Below are positions 13,246 through 13,309 of a stretch of DNA of 13,309 nucleotides, piece by piece. Numbering within the stretch: position 1 is the first letter of the stretch; each line of letters opens with the position of its first letter. Both the position numbers and the translations under genes were made by a program. A model generated the notes under the pieces. The model was not told the DNA's origin, searched no databases, and was given only the letters and a program-made list of their open reading frames with translations. Source of the stretch: an uncultured Collinsella sp. Lineage in GTDB: Bacteria; Actinomycetota; Coriobacteriia; Coriobacteriales; Coriobacteriaceae. The stretch covers positions 1 to 13,309 of the forward strand of contig CABSNL010000058.1 of assembly GCA_902479095.1 (NCBI GenBank). The letters run 5' to 3'.

Positions 13246-13309
13246 ATGAAACTGTTTTTATGTTCGCACTTTTCAAGTGTAGGAAGTCTGATAAAGGAAG
13301 AAATTGAAA
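13246..13309 (+). CDS. Peptidase S51 (peptidase E-like) family protein, N-terminal fragment
   Basis: Only 21 codons are visible, MKLFLCSHFSSVGSLIKEEIE, before the right edge. This beginning resembles the N-terminus of Type 1 glutamine amidotransferase-like proteins of the S51/peptidase E family found in Firmicutes and some actinobacteria, from recall rather than a catalytic motif; the Ser nucleophile lies beyond the window. AAAGGAG lies 7 nt before the ATG, giving a strong start. The base composition of the fragment is about 31% G+C (20 of 64 bases), far below the rest of the window, and its codons are A/T-ending. This suggests recent acquisition. About 500 bp with several hairpins separates it from the dehydrogenase gene, so it is independently transcribed. 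Confidence 0.65.
   Translation, partial: MKLFLCSHFSSVGSLIKEEIE

Noticed and set aside
1..13309. CRISPR array, insertion sequence, transposase, integrase, rRNA or complete tRNA gene
   Set aside because: Looked for and not seen: no regularly spaced direct repeats, no transposase or integrase motifs, and no cloverleaf-forming stretch.

Overview
The window reads as chromosomal DNA of a GC-rich gut actinobacterium of the class Coriobacteriia. Collinsella is my best guess, from protein-level familiarity and gene content; this is inference, since no search was possible. Eleven genes are complete and two are cut by the window edges. Everything up to about position 11170 is on the minus strand; the last two genes are on the plus strand.

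Read in the direction of transcription, the minus-strand genes form several groups. (a) ileS is headed by a 5' leader with the parts of a tRNA-Ile T-box attenuator: Stem I with an AUC specifier, mutually exclusive antiterminator and terminator, and a U-run. (b) lspA and an RluA-family pseudouridine synthase gene are coupled through a TAATG junction. (c) A stand-alone processive family-2 glycosyltransferase follows. (d) A short A24 prepilin peptidase is followed by an HD-domain dNTP triphosphohydrolase (Dgt family). (e) rarA, a replication-associated AAA+ ATPase. (f) A tightly packed stress-type regulatory operon: a membrane-anchored DUF948-like coiled-coil protein, a degenerate RsbW-like anti-sigma protein, a SigB/SigF-type sigma factor, and the start of a membrane protein. 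Its junctions are an 8-bp overlap, a 1-nt gap and an ATGA overlap.

On the plus strand, divergent from ileS, lies an iron-containing alcohol dehydrogenase of the glycerol-dehydrogenase type. It is followed by a 510-bp gene-free stretch crowded with hairpins: a terminator-like repeat, two more terminator-like hairpins, and a 128-bp structured block with 15-bp inverted ends. The window ends in the first 21 codons of an AT-rich gene resembling S51 peptidase E-like proteins.

The most interesting non-coding signals are: two nearly identical 41-nt palindromes placed 8-9 nt after stop codons of unrelated genes, plus a diverged third core; another palindrome that overlaps the ileS stop codon and shares a GGGGAC motif with them; an ileS T-box whose bulge reads UGGUUAA instead of the canonical UGGNACC; and the structured block at 13013-13140. 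At protein level, the RsbW-like protein appears to have lost its ATP-binding motifs. I did not find a clear, complete novel system. The sigma-operon architecture and the intergenic structures are the best candidates for follow-up.
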